Positions 9,388-18,628 of a DNA stretch of 64,000 bases are shown piece after piece (within the stretch, counting starts at the first letter, position 1; every line of letters starts with the position of its first letter). Under the pieces are notes generated by a model. That model did not search any database and was not told the DNA's origin. It saw only the letters and a list, made by a program, of their open reading frames with translations. The position numbers and the translations under genes are program-made. The DNA comes from Mycobacterium sp. E2733 (GTDB taxonomy: Bacteria > Actinomycetota > Actinomycetes > Mycobacteriales > Mycobacteriaceae). The stretch spans positions 1 through 64,000 of the forward strand of contig NZ_LZJZ01000012.1 in NCBI RefSeq assembly GCF_001667585.1, in the 5' to 3' direction.

Positions 9388-10557
9388 TCATGGTCGGAGT
9401 CGTGCTGACACCGCGTCGAACGCGCTCAGCGTGTCCAACATGTGCGGCTCATGGGAATGCGGCTGGGTGGAGACCTTGGCGGCAACCATCTCCGCGGCGC
9501 GGTTGACGTAGATCATCTGACCGCACATGCCGAGGGACAGCACCACGTTGTTGCCCGCATAGGGGAACCACATCTGGTTTCGGTACATCCCGCCGGGCAG
9601 GTCGGTGTCGTGGTCGGGGCTGGCGGCGAACGCCTGACGCGAGTCAGGGCCGCCGCCGAGGGTGTCGGCGATCCACGCCTCGGGCACCACTTGCTGCCCG
9701 GTCAACGAGACACCGTCGCGCAGGAACAGCGACCCGAACCGGATCATGTCGGTGAGGCAGGCGTTGACGCCGCCGTCACAGAACCCGGTCCCGACCGGGT
9801 CGACGGCAATCGTGGCGTCACTTTCGGCTCCGATCCGGCTCCACAGCAGTTCCGAGATCAAGTCGGGCATCCGCTGGCCGGCAGCGACCTCGCAGATCCA
9901 GCCGAGGACGTCCGTTTCACACGAGCGATATTCGAATGGGCCGCCGTGAGCCGATTTCTGCCGCAGGGTCAGCAGGAAGTCGTGCAGCGTGGCGGGAACG
10001 TCCGGGCCACTCTTGGGCGCCCATCCCATCGCCTGGTCGAGACGGTGGATCTCGGCGGCCGGGTCGTCGTAATTTTCGGAGAAGGCGATGCCCGACCTCA
10101 TGTCCAGCAGGTGCCGCACCGTCGCGCCGGCGTAGCCGCAGTTTCCCAGGGCTGGAACGTATCTCGTGGCCGGCGCCTCGAGTTCGATCGCACCGGAGCC
10201 GTGCAGGGCGCCGACGACGGCGCCCACCAGCGACTTGCTCACCGAGAACAGCAGGTGCCGGGTCCCGGCCACCATGCCGTCCAGGTACTGCTCGGCCACC
10301 ATCGCGCCGCGGTGGGCGACGGCCCACCCGTCGGTGACGGTGGCAGCCATCACCGCACCGACCGTGGTGGCCGCCCCGTCAGTGTTGGTCAATGCGATCT
10401 CGGCCACCGGTACGGGGACCGAGGGCAGCGTCGCGACCGGCCCGGTCCCACGTGGGATCACCGCGGTCGGCACGAAGTCTTCGACGTGCTGGAACGACCA
10501 CCGCGCATAGGGCGGCGACAGCCAGTTGTGCAGTGCGATGCCGGCCGGGCGGCTCAC
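9388..10557 (-). CDS. beta-lactamase-fold serine hydrolase (SxxK, NylB/EstB-like)
   Basis: This 389-residue protein belongs to the class C beta-lactamase/6-aminohexanoate-dimer hydrolase superfamily. The nucleophile motif S-x-x-K is Ser105-Val-Ser-Lys108 (FSVSKSL), and the Tyr motif is Tyr210-Arg-Ser (EYRSCETD) in the place of YxN. The fold continues to a C-terminal GGMYRNQMWFPY/LGMCGQMIYVN region as in NylB-like enzymes. No signal peptide is seen, so it probably acts in the cytoplasm. Its GTG start overlaps the TGA of the upstream ATP-grasp gene by four bases (GTGA 10554-10557), implying translational coupling. Substrates for the family are amides and esters of small molecules or peptides; here the substrate is unknown but is likely related to the ligase product. 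Confidence 0.8.
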   Translation of the reverse strand: MSRPAGIALHNWLSPPYARWSFQHVEDFVPTAVIPRGTGPVATLPSVPVPVAEIALTNTDGAATTVGAVMAATVTDGWAVAHRGAMVAEQYLDGMVAGTRHLLFSVSKSLVGAVVGALHGSGAIELEAPATRYVPALGNCGYAGATVRHLLDMRSGIAFSENYDDPAAEIHRLDQAMGWAPKSGPDVPATLHDFLLTLRQKSAHGGPFEYRSCETDVLGWICEVAAGQRMPDLISELLWSRIGAESDATIAVDPVGTGFCDGGVNACLTDMIRFGSLFLRDGVSLTGQQVVPEAWIADTLGGGPDSRQAFAASPDHDTDLPGGMYRNQMWFPYAGNNVVLSLGMCGQMIYVNRAAEMVAAKVSTQPHSHEPHMLDTLSAFDAVSARLRP

Positions 10558-12077
10558 GCGCGCGCGACGAGCCGCGAGACGATCGGCGCGGCGGGCGTCA
10601 GGGGCGTCGAGGTGAACTTCGCCTTCATACCCTTGACCCAGCGCTGGCAGCGCTCGCTGAGTTGATAGTCGTCCGTCTGCAGGTGTCCACGGGTGACGAG
10701 CACGCCGAGTTGGGCACCCTCGGAACGTAAGTCGCCGGGCGCCGCGACCCGCATGTAGAAGGCCTCGGAGCCGTCGAGCAGCGTGGCCCAGTCATTGGCG
10801 GTCCGCGAAAAGGAGACCCGACCGTCGTCGTCGATGCGCCACACCCCGGTGCGTGGCGTCGCGGTGAAGATCTCGATATCCGGCGACGTCTCCGTGATGA
10901 TCACCTGGCCCCAGACCTCGTCTTCGCCATAGCCCCGCTCCCAGCGCGAGTTGATCGCCTCGATGTCGAGCTCGTACTCCACGTCCATGTACTCGAGCAG
11001 GTGAAAGAGGAACAGCGGAATATCGGCGTAGGCCTCGGTGGTCAAGTTCGTCATCGGGCTTGCACCGGACAGGCGCGGATTCACCTCGCCGAGGTAGAGC
11101 TGGTCTGAGTCGAGGTCGTGCAGAAGGTCCACTTCGAAGTAACCGAGGTAACCCTCGCGGCGCATGACGTCGCCCAGCTTTGCCACCATCTCTCGCGCGG
11201 CGTGGGTCTGGGCGGGCGGCAGCACCTCGCGCCAGATGTCATTGCCACACCAGCTGCCCCGGCTCGGAGTCAGCTCCGAATAACCGACGAGACTGGTCAT
11301 CGCGGGGCCGACCACAGTGCCGTGGCGGGTCACGGCACCCTCGAGGCACACCTCCACATTGCGGATCCGCTTCATAACCTTGAGATCCTGCCCGACCAGG
11401 TCGCCGGCGTACTTGTCCCAGTCGCCCTGCCCGTGGACAAAGAACGTCCCGCTGCCCGCGTTGCCATAAGCGATCGAGATGACGAGGTCGTCTCCCAATC
11501 CGGCGCTTTGCGCGAGCGCCAGGAGTTCCTCGTAGGAGCCGGCCCGCCCGATCGTGTTAGGCACGCTCGGCACTCCCGCCTCGTTGGCCAGGCGCGTCAT
11601 GACAATCTTGGAGCCCAGGCGCTCGCGCAGCTCTATCGGCGGGTGCATGACCTCGAGACCCGCCTGCCGCGCGAGGGCCTGAATTTCCGCGTTCATCATG
11701 ACAAAGCAGCACTTGCCACCCGGACCTCGGCCCGCGATGAACTCGAGCGTCTCCGGATCGGACAGGAGGTGGCTGCACACCTCGTCCATGGAGTCGAAAT
11801 CGCGGCGGTCGCGTCGCCGGGGCACGAACACGCGCGAGTGTGTGCCCTCGAAGGAGTCAAAGTAGGTCAGGTAGAAGAAGTTTCGTATCCAGCGGTCGAC
11901 ACCTAGCAGGTTGAACGGGGTCGGCGAGATGAAGTACAGCGGCACCTTGTTGGTGTGAAAGAACGCACGTACGTCCGAGAGACCTTTCAGCGGGCCGCGC
12001 CGCTCCGACTCGGGCCCACCGGCGGGCACGATCACGCCACCCGGGGCGGCGCTGCGCTCAGCGCGTCGGCGTTGCAA
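10554..12077 (-). CDS. ATP-grasp ligase (biotin carboxylase-like), substrate unknown
   Basis: The 507-residue product has a Rossmann-like pre-ATP-grasp N-terminus (KVPLYFISPTPFNLLGVDRW). The ATP-grasp core follows, with a probable ATP lysine in RLGSKIVMTRLANEAGVP (about residue 157), a Gly-rich stretch AYGNAGSGTFFV and the metal ligands Glu331-x-Asn333 in LGEVNPRLSGASP. The C-terminal 140 residues are not biotin-carboxylase-like. Family members join a carboxylate, via acyl-phosphate, to an amine or thiol. TTG 12077 is the furthest start, right after an in-frame TGA; GTG 12035 is an alternative, and neither has a good ribosome site. It is the first gene of a two-gene unit with the serine hydrolase. 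Confidence 0.75.
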   Translation of the reverse strand: MQRRRAERSAAPGGVIVPAGGPESERRGPLKGLSDVRAFFHTNKVPLYFISPTPFNLLGVDRWIRNFFYLTYFDSFEGTHSRVFVPRRRDRRDFDSMDEVCSHLLSDPETLEFIAGRGPGGKCCFVMMNAEIQALARQAGLEVMHPPIELRERLGSKIVMTRLANEAGVPSVPNTIGRAGSYEELLALAQSAGLGDDLVISIAYGNAGSGTFFVHGQGDWDKYAGDLVGQDLKVMKRIRNVEVCLEGAVTRHGTVVGPAMTSLVGYSELTPSRGSWCGNDIWREVLPPAQTHAAREMVAKLGDVMRREGYLGYFEVDLLHDLDSDQLYLGEVNPRLSGASPMTNLTTEAYADIPLFLFHLLEYMDVEYELDIEAINSRWERGYGEDEVWGQVIITETSPDIEIFTATPRTGVWRIDDDGRVSFSRTANDWATLLDGSEAFYMRVAAPGDLRSEGAQLGVLVTRGHLQTDDYQLSERCQRWVKGMKAKFTSTPLTPAAPIVSRLVARA

Positions 12078-12450
12078 TCACATACGTTCATTCCACAAGT
12101 GTGACCCCGCATGGCCTGCGGCACTCCCTTAACGGAGTTCCTTCATGAACTCTTTCGCCAAAGGTGCAGCGGAGAGCGGTCATGGCGAACGGGACCCTCG
12201 CCATCGTGTTTCCCCCTCGCTAGCCGCAATGCATCCACGCGCCCAAGCGTCGCCCCTCCGATCACCCGCGTGCAACACCGCCCTCGAAGACATGCGGCAT
12301 TAATGGCTCCTAACAAGTGCCGCGAAGCTGTCGGTCACCAAAAGTTTGCCATTTAGACCGTTAGGGAACGACAATTGGCGTGTCGTGCGAGCAGAAGACG
12401 CTAGTCGGGGGATTATGACGTAGGGCGTCTCTATTCGAGGGGTGGTCGAT

Positions 12451-12864
12451 GTGACGTCGGACGACTGGCAACCGGTGGTGCGAGTTGGAGAACCCAAGTT
12501 CGTAGCCGGGCTGGGGAACAGGATCAAGGTCGAGGTCAAGACACGGGGGTGGCTAAGCCGAGACTGGCGCGGCTACTTCGGTTCTCAGGTGTCGCAGCAA
12601 CGGCTCGATGCCCGGTATTCCTCCTATCCCTGTTGGGATGAGGTCCAGCGCATCGAGGGTACCTGCGCAGTGGACGAAGCGGAGCACTACATCGAGATGA
12701 TCGATGCGGCAATCCACTATGCGAACACGAGGTTGCGGTACGGCGCGGTGCAAACCATGGTGCTCCAGGGGACGCAGCGCGATCAACGAGCGTATGCGGT
12801 CAGACGGCGCCAAGCGGCGCTCGATCAGCTGGCGAAGAGGTTGGCAAGACCCGAATGCGGGTGA
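12451..12864 (+). CDS. conserved hypothetical protein
   Basis: From GTG 12451 the product has 137 residues, with GAGGGG eight bases upstream, better placed than for the alternative GTG at 12442. The N-terminal half is beta-like (PVVRVGEPKFVAGLGNRIKV) and the C-terminal half is helical and basic (EAEHYIEMIDAAIHYANTRL, ending in Arg/Gln-rich helices). No transmembrane or signal segment is present and no family was recognised. It stands alone: 374 bases upstream (12078-12450) and 419 bases downstream (12865-13283) have no supported gene, and both spacers are AT-richer than the neighbouring genes. Confidence 0.5.
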   Translation: MTSDDWQPVVRVGEPKFVAGLGNRIKVEVKTRGWLSRDWRGYFGSQVSQQRLDARYSSYPCWDEVQRIEGTCAVDEAEHYIEMIDAAIHYANTRLRYGAVQTMVLQGTQRDQRAYAVRRRQAALDQLAKRLARPECG

Positions 12865-13283
12865 GCAATTAGTCAGGCTTCGGCCTGAATGCGTGATGCT
12901 CCTTGCGGCGTCGCGTCAAGCGAAGTGGCGTATTTACGGTCCTGAATCACATCGCCGTCATTAACGTTTCCGGGCACCCTTTCGAGCGTCGCCCCTACGG
13001 CAAACGTATTCGCCTTAAACAACCATTCTTTGGAAACCCGTACGCGACCTCCAATAGCGTTCACGTCCTGAGAGTTGGCATCCCCTGCCGGTCAAGACGG
13101 AATGCGAAGGCATTCAAAAGGTTCTTGCCGGTGCCGATTACGTGAGACTCGCCGGGCCGCGCTCATACCGGCCGGCTTCCGTGAGCGGGGCGCGCAGTAC
13201 CCTTACCGTGCCCCGGAGTCGCAGCCGACGGCACAGCATCGTGCGTCGCAGGACCCGCCAAACCCCAGCCGCGGAGGTGCCCG

Positions 13284-14054
13284 ATGGCCCAATCCGACCT
13301 CGTCTTGTTCACCGTCGACAATCGCGTCGCGCTCATCACCGTCAACGACCCGGACCGGCGCAACGCGGTGACCGCCGAAATGTCGGCGCGTCTGCGCGCC
13401 GTCGTCGAGCGGGCCGAGGCCGATCCCGACGTGCACGCCCTGGTGGTCACCGGCGCCGGCAAGGCCTTTTGCGCCGGCGCGGACCTCAGCGCGCTCGGTG
13501 CCGCGGGCGGCGACAAGGCCGAGACGGGTCTGCAGCAGCTCTACGACGGCTTCATGGCCGTCGGCAGTTGCCGCCTGCCCACCATCGCCGCGGTCAACGG
13601 TGCGGCGGTCGGCGCGGGTCTGAATCTCGCACTGGCGGCCGACGTGCGCATCGCCGGTCCGGCGGCGCTGTTCGACGCCCGGTTCCAGAAGCTCGGGTTG
13701 CATCCCGGCGGGGGTGCGACCTGGATGCTGCAGCGGGCGGTGGGCCCGCAGGTGGCCCGGGCGGCCCTGCTCTTCGGCATGCGTTTCGACGCCGAGGCCG
13801 CCGTGCACCACGGCTTGGCGTTCTCCGTCGCCGACGACCCGGTCGCCGCCGCGCTGGAACTCGCCGCCGGGCCCGCGGCCGCCCCGCGCGAGGTGGTACT
13901 GGCGACGAAGGCCACCATGCGCGCCACAGCCAGCCCGGGATCGCTGGATCACGAGCAACACGTCTTCGCCATGCGCACGGAGCTGGGCCCGCAGGCCTAC
14001 TCCATCCAGTCGCCCGAGTTTGCTCAGCGACTGGCTGCGGCGCAACGCCGATAG
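13284..14054 (+). CDS. enoyl-CoA hydratase/isomerase family (EchA)
   Basis: This 256-residue crotonase-fold enzyme has [11 protein letters not shown] for the first oxyanion-hole strand and [20 protein letters not shown] for the second, with the CoA-binding and active-site helix [19 protein letters not shown]. The glutamates used by true hydratases are not obvious: [11 protein letters not shown] stands where GxPE---G---P-GG is usual, so isomerase, lyase or hydrolase activity of the superfamily is equally possible. GGAGGTG lies five bases before ATG 13284. Relatives in mycobacteria act in beta-oxidation of fatty acids or sterols. Its neighbours are three tiny genes and then the bkd operon; no operon with the latter, which is on the other strand. 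Confidence 0.85.
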   Translation: MAQSDLVLFTVDNRVALITVNDPDRRNAVTAEMSARLRAVVERAEADPDVHALVVTGAGKAFCAGADLSALGAAGGDKAETGLQQLYDGFMAVGSCRLPTIAAVNGAAVGAGLNLALAADVRIAGPAALFDARFQKLGLHPGGGATWMLQRAVGPQVARAALLFGMRFDAEAAVHHGLAFSVADDPVAAALELAAGPAAAPREVVLATKATMRATASPGSLDHEQHVFAMRTELGPQAYSIQSPEFAQRLAAAQRR

Positions 14055-14155
14055 TGCCATCATGTGCTAGCAGGTTGGGATCGGTAGCGGAGCGAACATC
14101 GTTTGCTTGCTGCGAAGACGCCAGCCGACCTGGCGCATGGACAAGGACACGTAAC

Positions 14156-14338
14156 GTGCACATCACCCTCACCCGCGTCGCCGCCGGGGCCCTGCTCTCC
14201 AGTGGACTCGCGACGGCCGGCGTCGCACTGATCGCCGACACCGCCCACGCCCAGCCGGGTCCCGCGCCACAGGTGTATTGGTGCCCGAACCAACCGTGGA
14301 ACCCGGCCTGGGGCGAGAACAAGTACTGGAACGGGTAG
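14156..14338 (+). CDS. small secreted protein (about 60 residues)
   Basis: It starts at GTG 14156 with AAGGA about 9 bases upstream and encodes 60 residues. A signal peptide (HITLTRVAAGALLSSGLATA core, cleavage after AHA) is followed by a mature peptide of only about 29 residues, beginning QPGPAPQVYWCPNQPWNP. The YWCP-QPW pattern, rich in Trp and Pro, recurs in the secreted protein at 50,087 of this window. One cysteine remains in the mature form, so dimerisation or partner binding is possible. Function unknown. It was easily missed because of its length and GTG start. Confidence 0.6.
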   Translation: MHITLTRVAAGALLSSGLATAGVALIADTAHAQPGPAPQVYWCPNQPWNPAWGENKYWNG

Positions 14339-14465
14339 TTACCGGAATACCGGATATTTGAGATTCTTGGGTTGACCTGTCGTTAACCCCAGAGCCCGAT
14401 AGCATTCGACTTGGTCTTGAGCCGGTTGGTGTCCAGCACCACCCCTACCCACAAACTTGGCCGAC

Positions 14466-14696
14466 TCAGCAGGGGAACCACTGGCCTGTCTGTCCATGAT
14501 TGGGGCTCGCCTCGCACTGCCGATGTTCGCGTTTGTAGATATCGCGCAGGTATTGGTCGATGCAAGCCTGGTGGGCAGCGGGATCGGTGATGCCAGCACA
14601 GGGATTGTCGACCGCGTGTGCTAGTGCTGGTGGAATATAGAGGGGTGCTAGTGCTATGGCCGCCGCCGCCGACACGCCCAATAATGCCTTCTTCAT
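14466..14696 (-). CDS. small secreted cysteine-containing protein
   Basis: This 76-residue product begins MKKALLGVSAAAAIALAPLY, a standard signal peptide with cleavage near AHA. The mature domain of about 48 residues has four cysteines (NPCAGITDPAAHQACIDQYL, later REHRQCEASPNH and a C-terminal FPC), enough for two disulphides. It is encoded on the opposite strand to the two other tiny genes flanking it. Function unknown; the Cys spacing suggests a stable secreted mini-domain. Confidence 0.6.
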   Translation of the reverse strand: MKKALLGVSAAAAIALAPLYIPPALAHAVDNPCAGITDPAAHQACIDQYLRDIYKREHRQCEASPNHGQTGQWFPC

Positions 14697-14925
14697 CAGT
14701 TATTCCTCTTCTGACCCCCTAAATGGCCGCGCGTTGTTAACGCTATCGACACATGGTCGCACTTTCTGGGGGCTAGTAGGCAAGTTGGCGTGTCAACACC
14801 CTGTCAACACTGAGAGCTTCCGACCACCCTGCCACACCGGCCAACCGCCGAACGCTGCTCAGCGGCCACCTTGAGGGGCGCGGTTCGTCGTACCTGGCGT
14901 CACCAGTCGAGGAAGGGGGTTCGAC

Positions 14926-15108
14926 ATGGATGGCACGGTCACCGTCAAGGTGCTGCACAACCTGGCCCTGCATCATGGGCACGTCCACCTCTACTGGAAT
15001 CAGTGCTGGGACACCGACAACCCGCCGCAGCATCCGCCCCCGCCGCCATTCCGCCAGCCCAATTTCAACTGCGGCCTGTTCTGGTGCCCCGTACCGCCGC
15101 ACCCCTGA
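14926..15108 (+). CDS. very small Pro/His-rich protein
   Basis: This 60-residue product starts MDGTVTVKVLHNLALHHGHV and then becomes Pro-rich (NPPQHPPPPPFRQP) with three cysteines (NQCWDTD, NCGLFWCPV). A strong GGAAGGGGG lies 6-14 bases before ATG 14926, which supports translation. There is no signal peptide. The His and Cys content could bind metal, but that is a guess. It ends four bases before the convergent stop of bkdC. Confidence 0.5.
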   Translation: MDGTVTVKVLHNLALHHGHVHLYWNQCWDTDNPPQHPPPPPFRQPNFNCGLFWCPVPPHP

Positions 15109-15112
15109 GCGG

Positions 15113-16276
15113 TTACAGGTCGAGCAACGCGGTCGCAGGCGACTCCACCAAGTCCCTCAGCTCGCCGACGAACCGGGCAGCCTGGGCGCCGTCGGCGACG
15201 CGGTGGTCGAACACGCACGTCAACGTCATCGTCGGGCGCACCACCACCTGATCACCGAGCGCCACCGGGCGCGGCTTGATGGACCCCATCCCCAGGATGG
15301 CCGCTTCGGGATGGTTGATCACCGGCACGCCGTCGTCGGCGCCCAACGCCCCGAAGTTCGACACGGTGAACGTGGAGCCATGCAACTCCCCCGGCGTGAG
15401 CGTGCCTTCCCGAGCGCCGGTGATCAATTCGGCTGCCCGGCTGGCCAGTTCGCGGGTGGTCATGTTGTGCGCGTCGGTGATCACGGGGACCAGGAGCCCC
15501 CGTTCGGTGGCCACTCCGAATCCCAGGTGCACTCGATGATCGACGCGAACCTGCGGGCCCTCGGGCGAGTCGACCCATGCCGAGTTAAGAATCTCGTTGT
15601 GGCGCAGCGCGATTACCAGCAGTCGCAGGGTCAGGACGAACGGCGTAATCCTCTGCTCTGCCGACGCCCGGTCGGACAGCTTCAACAACTCGGTGCAGTC
15701 AACCGCGACGCTGACTTTGGCGGCCGGGATCTCCCGGTGCGACGCCGTCATTTTGTCGGCCATCCGGGCGTGCACGCCGCGGACCGGTCGAACGTCGGCC
15801 CCGTTCTGGTCAGCCGCCGCCAGCACGTCCGCGCGCGTGATGATGCTGTCGGGATCGCGCTGCAGCGAGCGCAGGTCGACCATCAGCTCGTTGGCCAATT
15901 TGCGGGTGGGCGGGGCGGCGAGCGGCCGGCTGCTCCGCCGGCTGACGTCGATGCCGGCGTCCGCGCCATAGCCCACCAACGTGGGCAGCGACCCGGGGGC
16001 CGCGGGGAGGTCACCGTCCAGCGGTGCAGTGTCGATGCGGACCAGCACCGTCCCCACCGCGAGCACATCGCCTTCGCCGCCGTGGGTTTCGACGATCCGC
16101 CCCGCGTAGGGGCTGGGTATTTCCACCTCCGCCTTGGCGGTCTCCACCGAGCACAACACCTGGTTGAGCTCGACGTCGTCGCCGACGGCAACGTTCCAGT
16201 GCGTCACCGTCACTTCCTGCAATCCCTCACCGAGGTCCGGCACCCGGAATGACTTGACCCGCTCGTCGAGGCTCAT
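15113..16276 (-). CDS. bkdC: branched-chain 2-keto acid dehydrogenase E2 (lipoyl transacylase)
   Basis: The 387-residue E2 subunit has an N-terminal lipoyl domain with the modified Lys in [18 protein letters not shown] (about residue 43), a flexible linker, a peripheral-subunit-binding segment ([17 protein letters not shown]) and a catalytic acyltransferase domain ending in the HxxxDG motif of [14 protein letters not shown]. It moves acyl groups from E1 to CoA, giving isovaleryl-, isobutyryl- or 2-methylbutyryl-CoA. ATG 16276 overlaps the bkdB stop (ATGA 16273-16276); a longer frame to 16333 lacks support. It is the last gene of bkdABC and corresponds to M. tuberculosis Rv2495c. E3 (lpdC) is supplied from elsewhere. 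Confidence 0.93.
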   Translation of the reverse strand: MSLDERVKSFRVPDLGEGLQEVTVTHWNVAVGDDVELNQVLCSVETAKAEVEIPSPYAGRIVETHGGEGDVLAVGTVLVRIDTAPLDGDLPAAPGSLPTLVGYGADAGIDVSRRSSRPLAAPPTRKLANELMVDLRSLQRDPDSIITRADVLAAADQNGADVRPVRGVHARMADKMTASHREIPAAKVSVAVDCTELLKLSDRASAEQRITPFVLTLRLLVIALRHNEILNSAWVDSPEGPQVRVDHRVHLGFGVATERGLLVPVITDAHNMTTRELASRAAELITGAREGTLTPGELHGSTFTVSNFGALGADDGVPVINHPEAAILGMGSIKPRPVALGDQVVVRPTMTLTCVFDHRVADGAQAARFVGELRDLVESPATALLDL

Positions 16277-17322
16277 GGCTGCCCCAATGCACGCTCGACG
16301 CAGTCCAGCAGCCGATCGGGGCCAGGCAGCCACAATCGCTCCAGCCGCGCGGGCGGGTAGGGAGTGTCAAACCCGCAGGCGCGCAACACCGGTGCCTCCA
16401 GCTCGTAGAACATCTCCTCTTGGATCCGGGCGGCCAAGCCGGCGCCGTATCCCAGGCTGCGCGGCCCCTCGTGCATCACCACACAACGTCCGGTCCGGTG
16501 AATCGACGCCGCGACGGTATCGAAGTCCAACGGGACCAGTGACCGCAGGTCTATCACCTCAAGGCTCCAATCACGTTCCTGCTGAGCCTCTTCCGCGGCG
16601 CCAACCGCGGTGCTGACCAAGCTGCCGTAGGTCACGACGGTGACATCGGAACCGGGGCGGCGCACGGCCGCCCGTCCGATCGGTGGTTCGGGCCGATCGG
16701 TGTCGACGGCGCCGCGGACCTGATAGCGGCGCTTCGGCTCGAGATACATCACCGGGTCCGGGCAAGAGATCGCATGGCGAAGCAGCCAGTAGGCGTCGGC
16801 CGGGCAGGACGGAACCACCACCTTCAGACCCGCGGTATGCGCCCAATACGATTCGGTGGAGTCCGAATGATGTTCGGCGGCGCCGATTCCGCCGAAGGAC
16901 GGGATCCGCACCGTCACCGGCATGTTGATCTCGCCACGGGTGCGGGTGTGGTACTTCGCCAGATGGCTGACCACCTGATCGAAGGCCGGGTAGGAAAACC
17001 CGTCGAACTGAATCTCCGGCACCGGCACGAAGCCGCGCAGCGCGAGTCCCACCGCAATCCCGATGATGGCGGATTCCGCCAGCGGCGTGTCGAAACAGCG
17101 CTGTTCGCCGAAGGTTTGGGCCAGCCCTTCGGTTACCCGGAACACCCCGCCCTCGACCGAAACGTCCTCGCCGAACACCAGCACCCGGTCGTCGGCCGCC
17201 ATCGCGTCATGTAGGGCACGGTTGAGCGACTGCACCATGGTCAGCGACTGCGCGCCGACGTTCTCCGTTGTGGCGGTGAGGGTGTCGTCGGCGCTCGCCG
17301 GGCGATCAGCGAGCTGAGTCAT
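16273..17322 (-). CDS. bkdB: branched-chain 2-keto acid dehydrogenase E1 beta subunit
   Basis: This 349-residue beta subunit of the thiamine-diphosphate decarboxylase has the features of the family: [19 protein letters not shown] near residues 50-68, [20 protein letters not shown] around 80-100, [14 protein letters not shown] and a C-terminal transketolase domain ([20 protein letters not shown]). It pairs with BkdA as an alpha2beta2 E1. Its ATG directly follows the TGA of bkdA with no gap (17322/17323), and its own stop overlaps bkdC. It corresponds to Rv2496c. Family knowledge assigns branched-chain keto acids rather than pyruvate; the operon context beside leucine-degrading genes supports this. 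Confidence 0.93.
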   Translation of the reverse strand: MTQLADRPASADDTLTATTENVGAQSLTMVQSLNRALHDAMAADDRVLVFGEDVSVEGGVFRVTEGLAQTFGEQRCFDTPLAESAIIGIAVGLALRGFVPVPEIQFDGFSYPAFDQVVSHLAKYHTRTRGEINMPVTVRIPSFGGIGAAEHHSDSTESYWAHTAGLKVVVPSCPADAYWLLRHAISCPDPVMYLEPKRRYQVRGAVDTDRPEPPIGRAAVRRPGSDVTVVTYGSLVSTAVGAAEEAQQERDWSLEVIDLRSLVPLDFDTVAASIHRTGRCVVMHEGPRSLGYGAGLAARIQEEMFYELEAPVLRACGFDTPYPPARLERLWLPGPDRLLDCVERALGQP

Positions 17323-18423
17323 TCAGTCCTCCCGGTCGCTTCGGTCGAGTTCGGCCCGCAGCGCTTGGCGTTGCGCCTCCAGCCCCGGCGTGATTTCGGC
17401 GTATACCGTGGTGAACACCTCGTCGATGTCGAAATCGGGCGCGCCGAACACCGCGTCGCGCAGTTCGGCGCGCATCCGCTTCGAGCGGGCAGCGACGCGG
17501 TCCTCCAGGCGGTCCGACCACAATCCCTGACCCCGCAGGTACGTGCGGTAGCGAGGGATCGGGTCGAGCGCCGACCAGCGGTCCACCTCCTCCTGGGTCC
17601 GGTAGCGGCTGGGATCATCGCTGGTGGTGTGCGGGCCGAGCCGGTAGGTGACCGCCTCGATGAGGGTCGGGCCACCGCCGGCCCGGGCACGGGCGGCGGC
17701 CTCGGCCATCACCGCGTAGCAGGCCAGCACGTCGTTGCCGTCCACCCGGATCCCGGGCATGCCGTAGCCGATTGCCTTGTGCGCGATGGATGGTGCCGCG
17801 GTCTGTTTGTGGATCGGCACCGAGATCGCCCATTGGTTGTTCTGCACGAAGAAGACGCACGGCGTGGTGAAGACGGCCGCGAAGTTCAGCGCCTCATGCA
17901 CGTCACCCACGCTGGTGGCGCCGTCGCCAAGGAAGGCGACCGTCACCGAATCCTCACCGAGGCGTTGCGCGGCCATCGCCGCACCGACGGCGTGCAGGGT
18001 CTGGGTGCCGATCGGAATCGAGGTCGGGGCGCAGCACTTCTTGGTGAATCCCAGTCCGCCATGCCAGGTTCCACGCCACACCGCGCCGACGTGGCCGGGC
18101 GGGATGCCACGCACCAGATATGCGCCAAGCTCGCGGTATTGGGGAAACAGCCAGTCCGTCTTGCGTAAACAGGCCGCCGCGCCCACCTGGGCGGCTTCCT
18201 GACCGCGGCACGACGCGAACAAAGCCAACTCCCCCTGGCGCTTCAGGTTGACGAACTCGGCGTCCAGCTCGCGGGTGACCACCATCATTTCGTAGAGCCA
18301 GCACAGCGTCTCCGCGGGAAGGTCACGGCCATAGCGGAGTTCGGGTGTCGGTATGCCGTCCGCGGCGACGAGTTGCACCGGCTCGAGGTCGACGGTCATC
18401 GGCAGTTGAGGCACCGTCGCCAT
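17323..18423 (-). CDS. bkdA: branched-chain 2-keto acid dehydrogenase E1 alpha subunit
   Basis: This 366-residue alpha subunit has the thiamine diphosphate motif GDG---NN in LGDGATSVGDVHEAL to FFVQNNQWAIS (about residues 166-200), and the phosphorylation-loop region RLGPHTTSDDPSRYR typical of E1 alpha. With BkdB it decarboxylates the keto acids of Leu, Val and Ile and reductively acylates BkdC. ATG 18423 gives MATVPQLPMTVDLEPV. The 205-base spacer to the next upstream gene (18424-18628), with no overlap as elsewhere in this locus, suggests that bkdABC has its own promoter. It corresponds to Rv2497c. Confidence 0.93.
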   Translation of the reverse strand: MATVPQLPMTVDLEPVQLVAADGIPTPELRYGRDLPAETLCWLYEMMVVTRELDAEFVNLKRQGELALFASCRGQEAAQVGAAACLRKTDWLFPQYRELGAYLVRGIPPGHVGAVWRGTWHGGLGFTKKCCAPTSIPIGTQTLHAVGAAMAAQRLGEDSVTVAFLGDGATSVGDVHEALNFAAVFTTPCVFFVQNNQWAISVPIHKQTAAPSIAHKAIGYGMPGIRVDGNDVLACYAVMAEAAARARAGGGPTLIEAVTYRLGPHTTSDDPSRYRTQEEVDRWSALDPIPRYRTYLRGQGLWSDRLEDRVAARSKRMRAELRDAVFGAPDFDIDEVFTTVYAEITPGLEAQRQALRAELDRSDRED

Positions 18424-18628
18424 ACCGTCTCCCTACTTCGGTGCCGCAGGGTCACAGCTAAAACTCAGCCTGACCTACCGCGAGCCGAAGTCGATCGCCA
18501 GCTACACGAAAGGCTCCGCTCGCCGCGACACTGGCGTACTCACCATTATGCGCTCAAATCAGAAGAGACCGCGGTGATCGCGAACGTGTCGCGCCGAACG
18601 GCAACCGGGGTCGGGCGGCTTTCGTCGG

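Noticed and set aside
12873..13145. Short frames on both strands in an AT-richer patch between 12,865 and 13,283
   Set aside because: No start signals or domains; openness is explained by lower GC.
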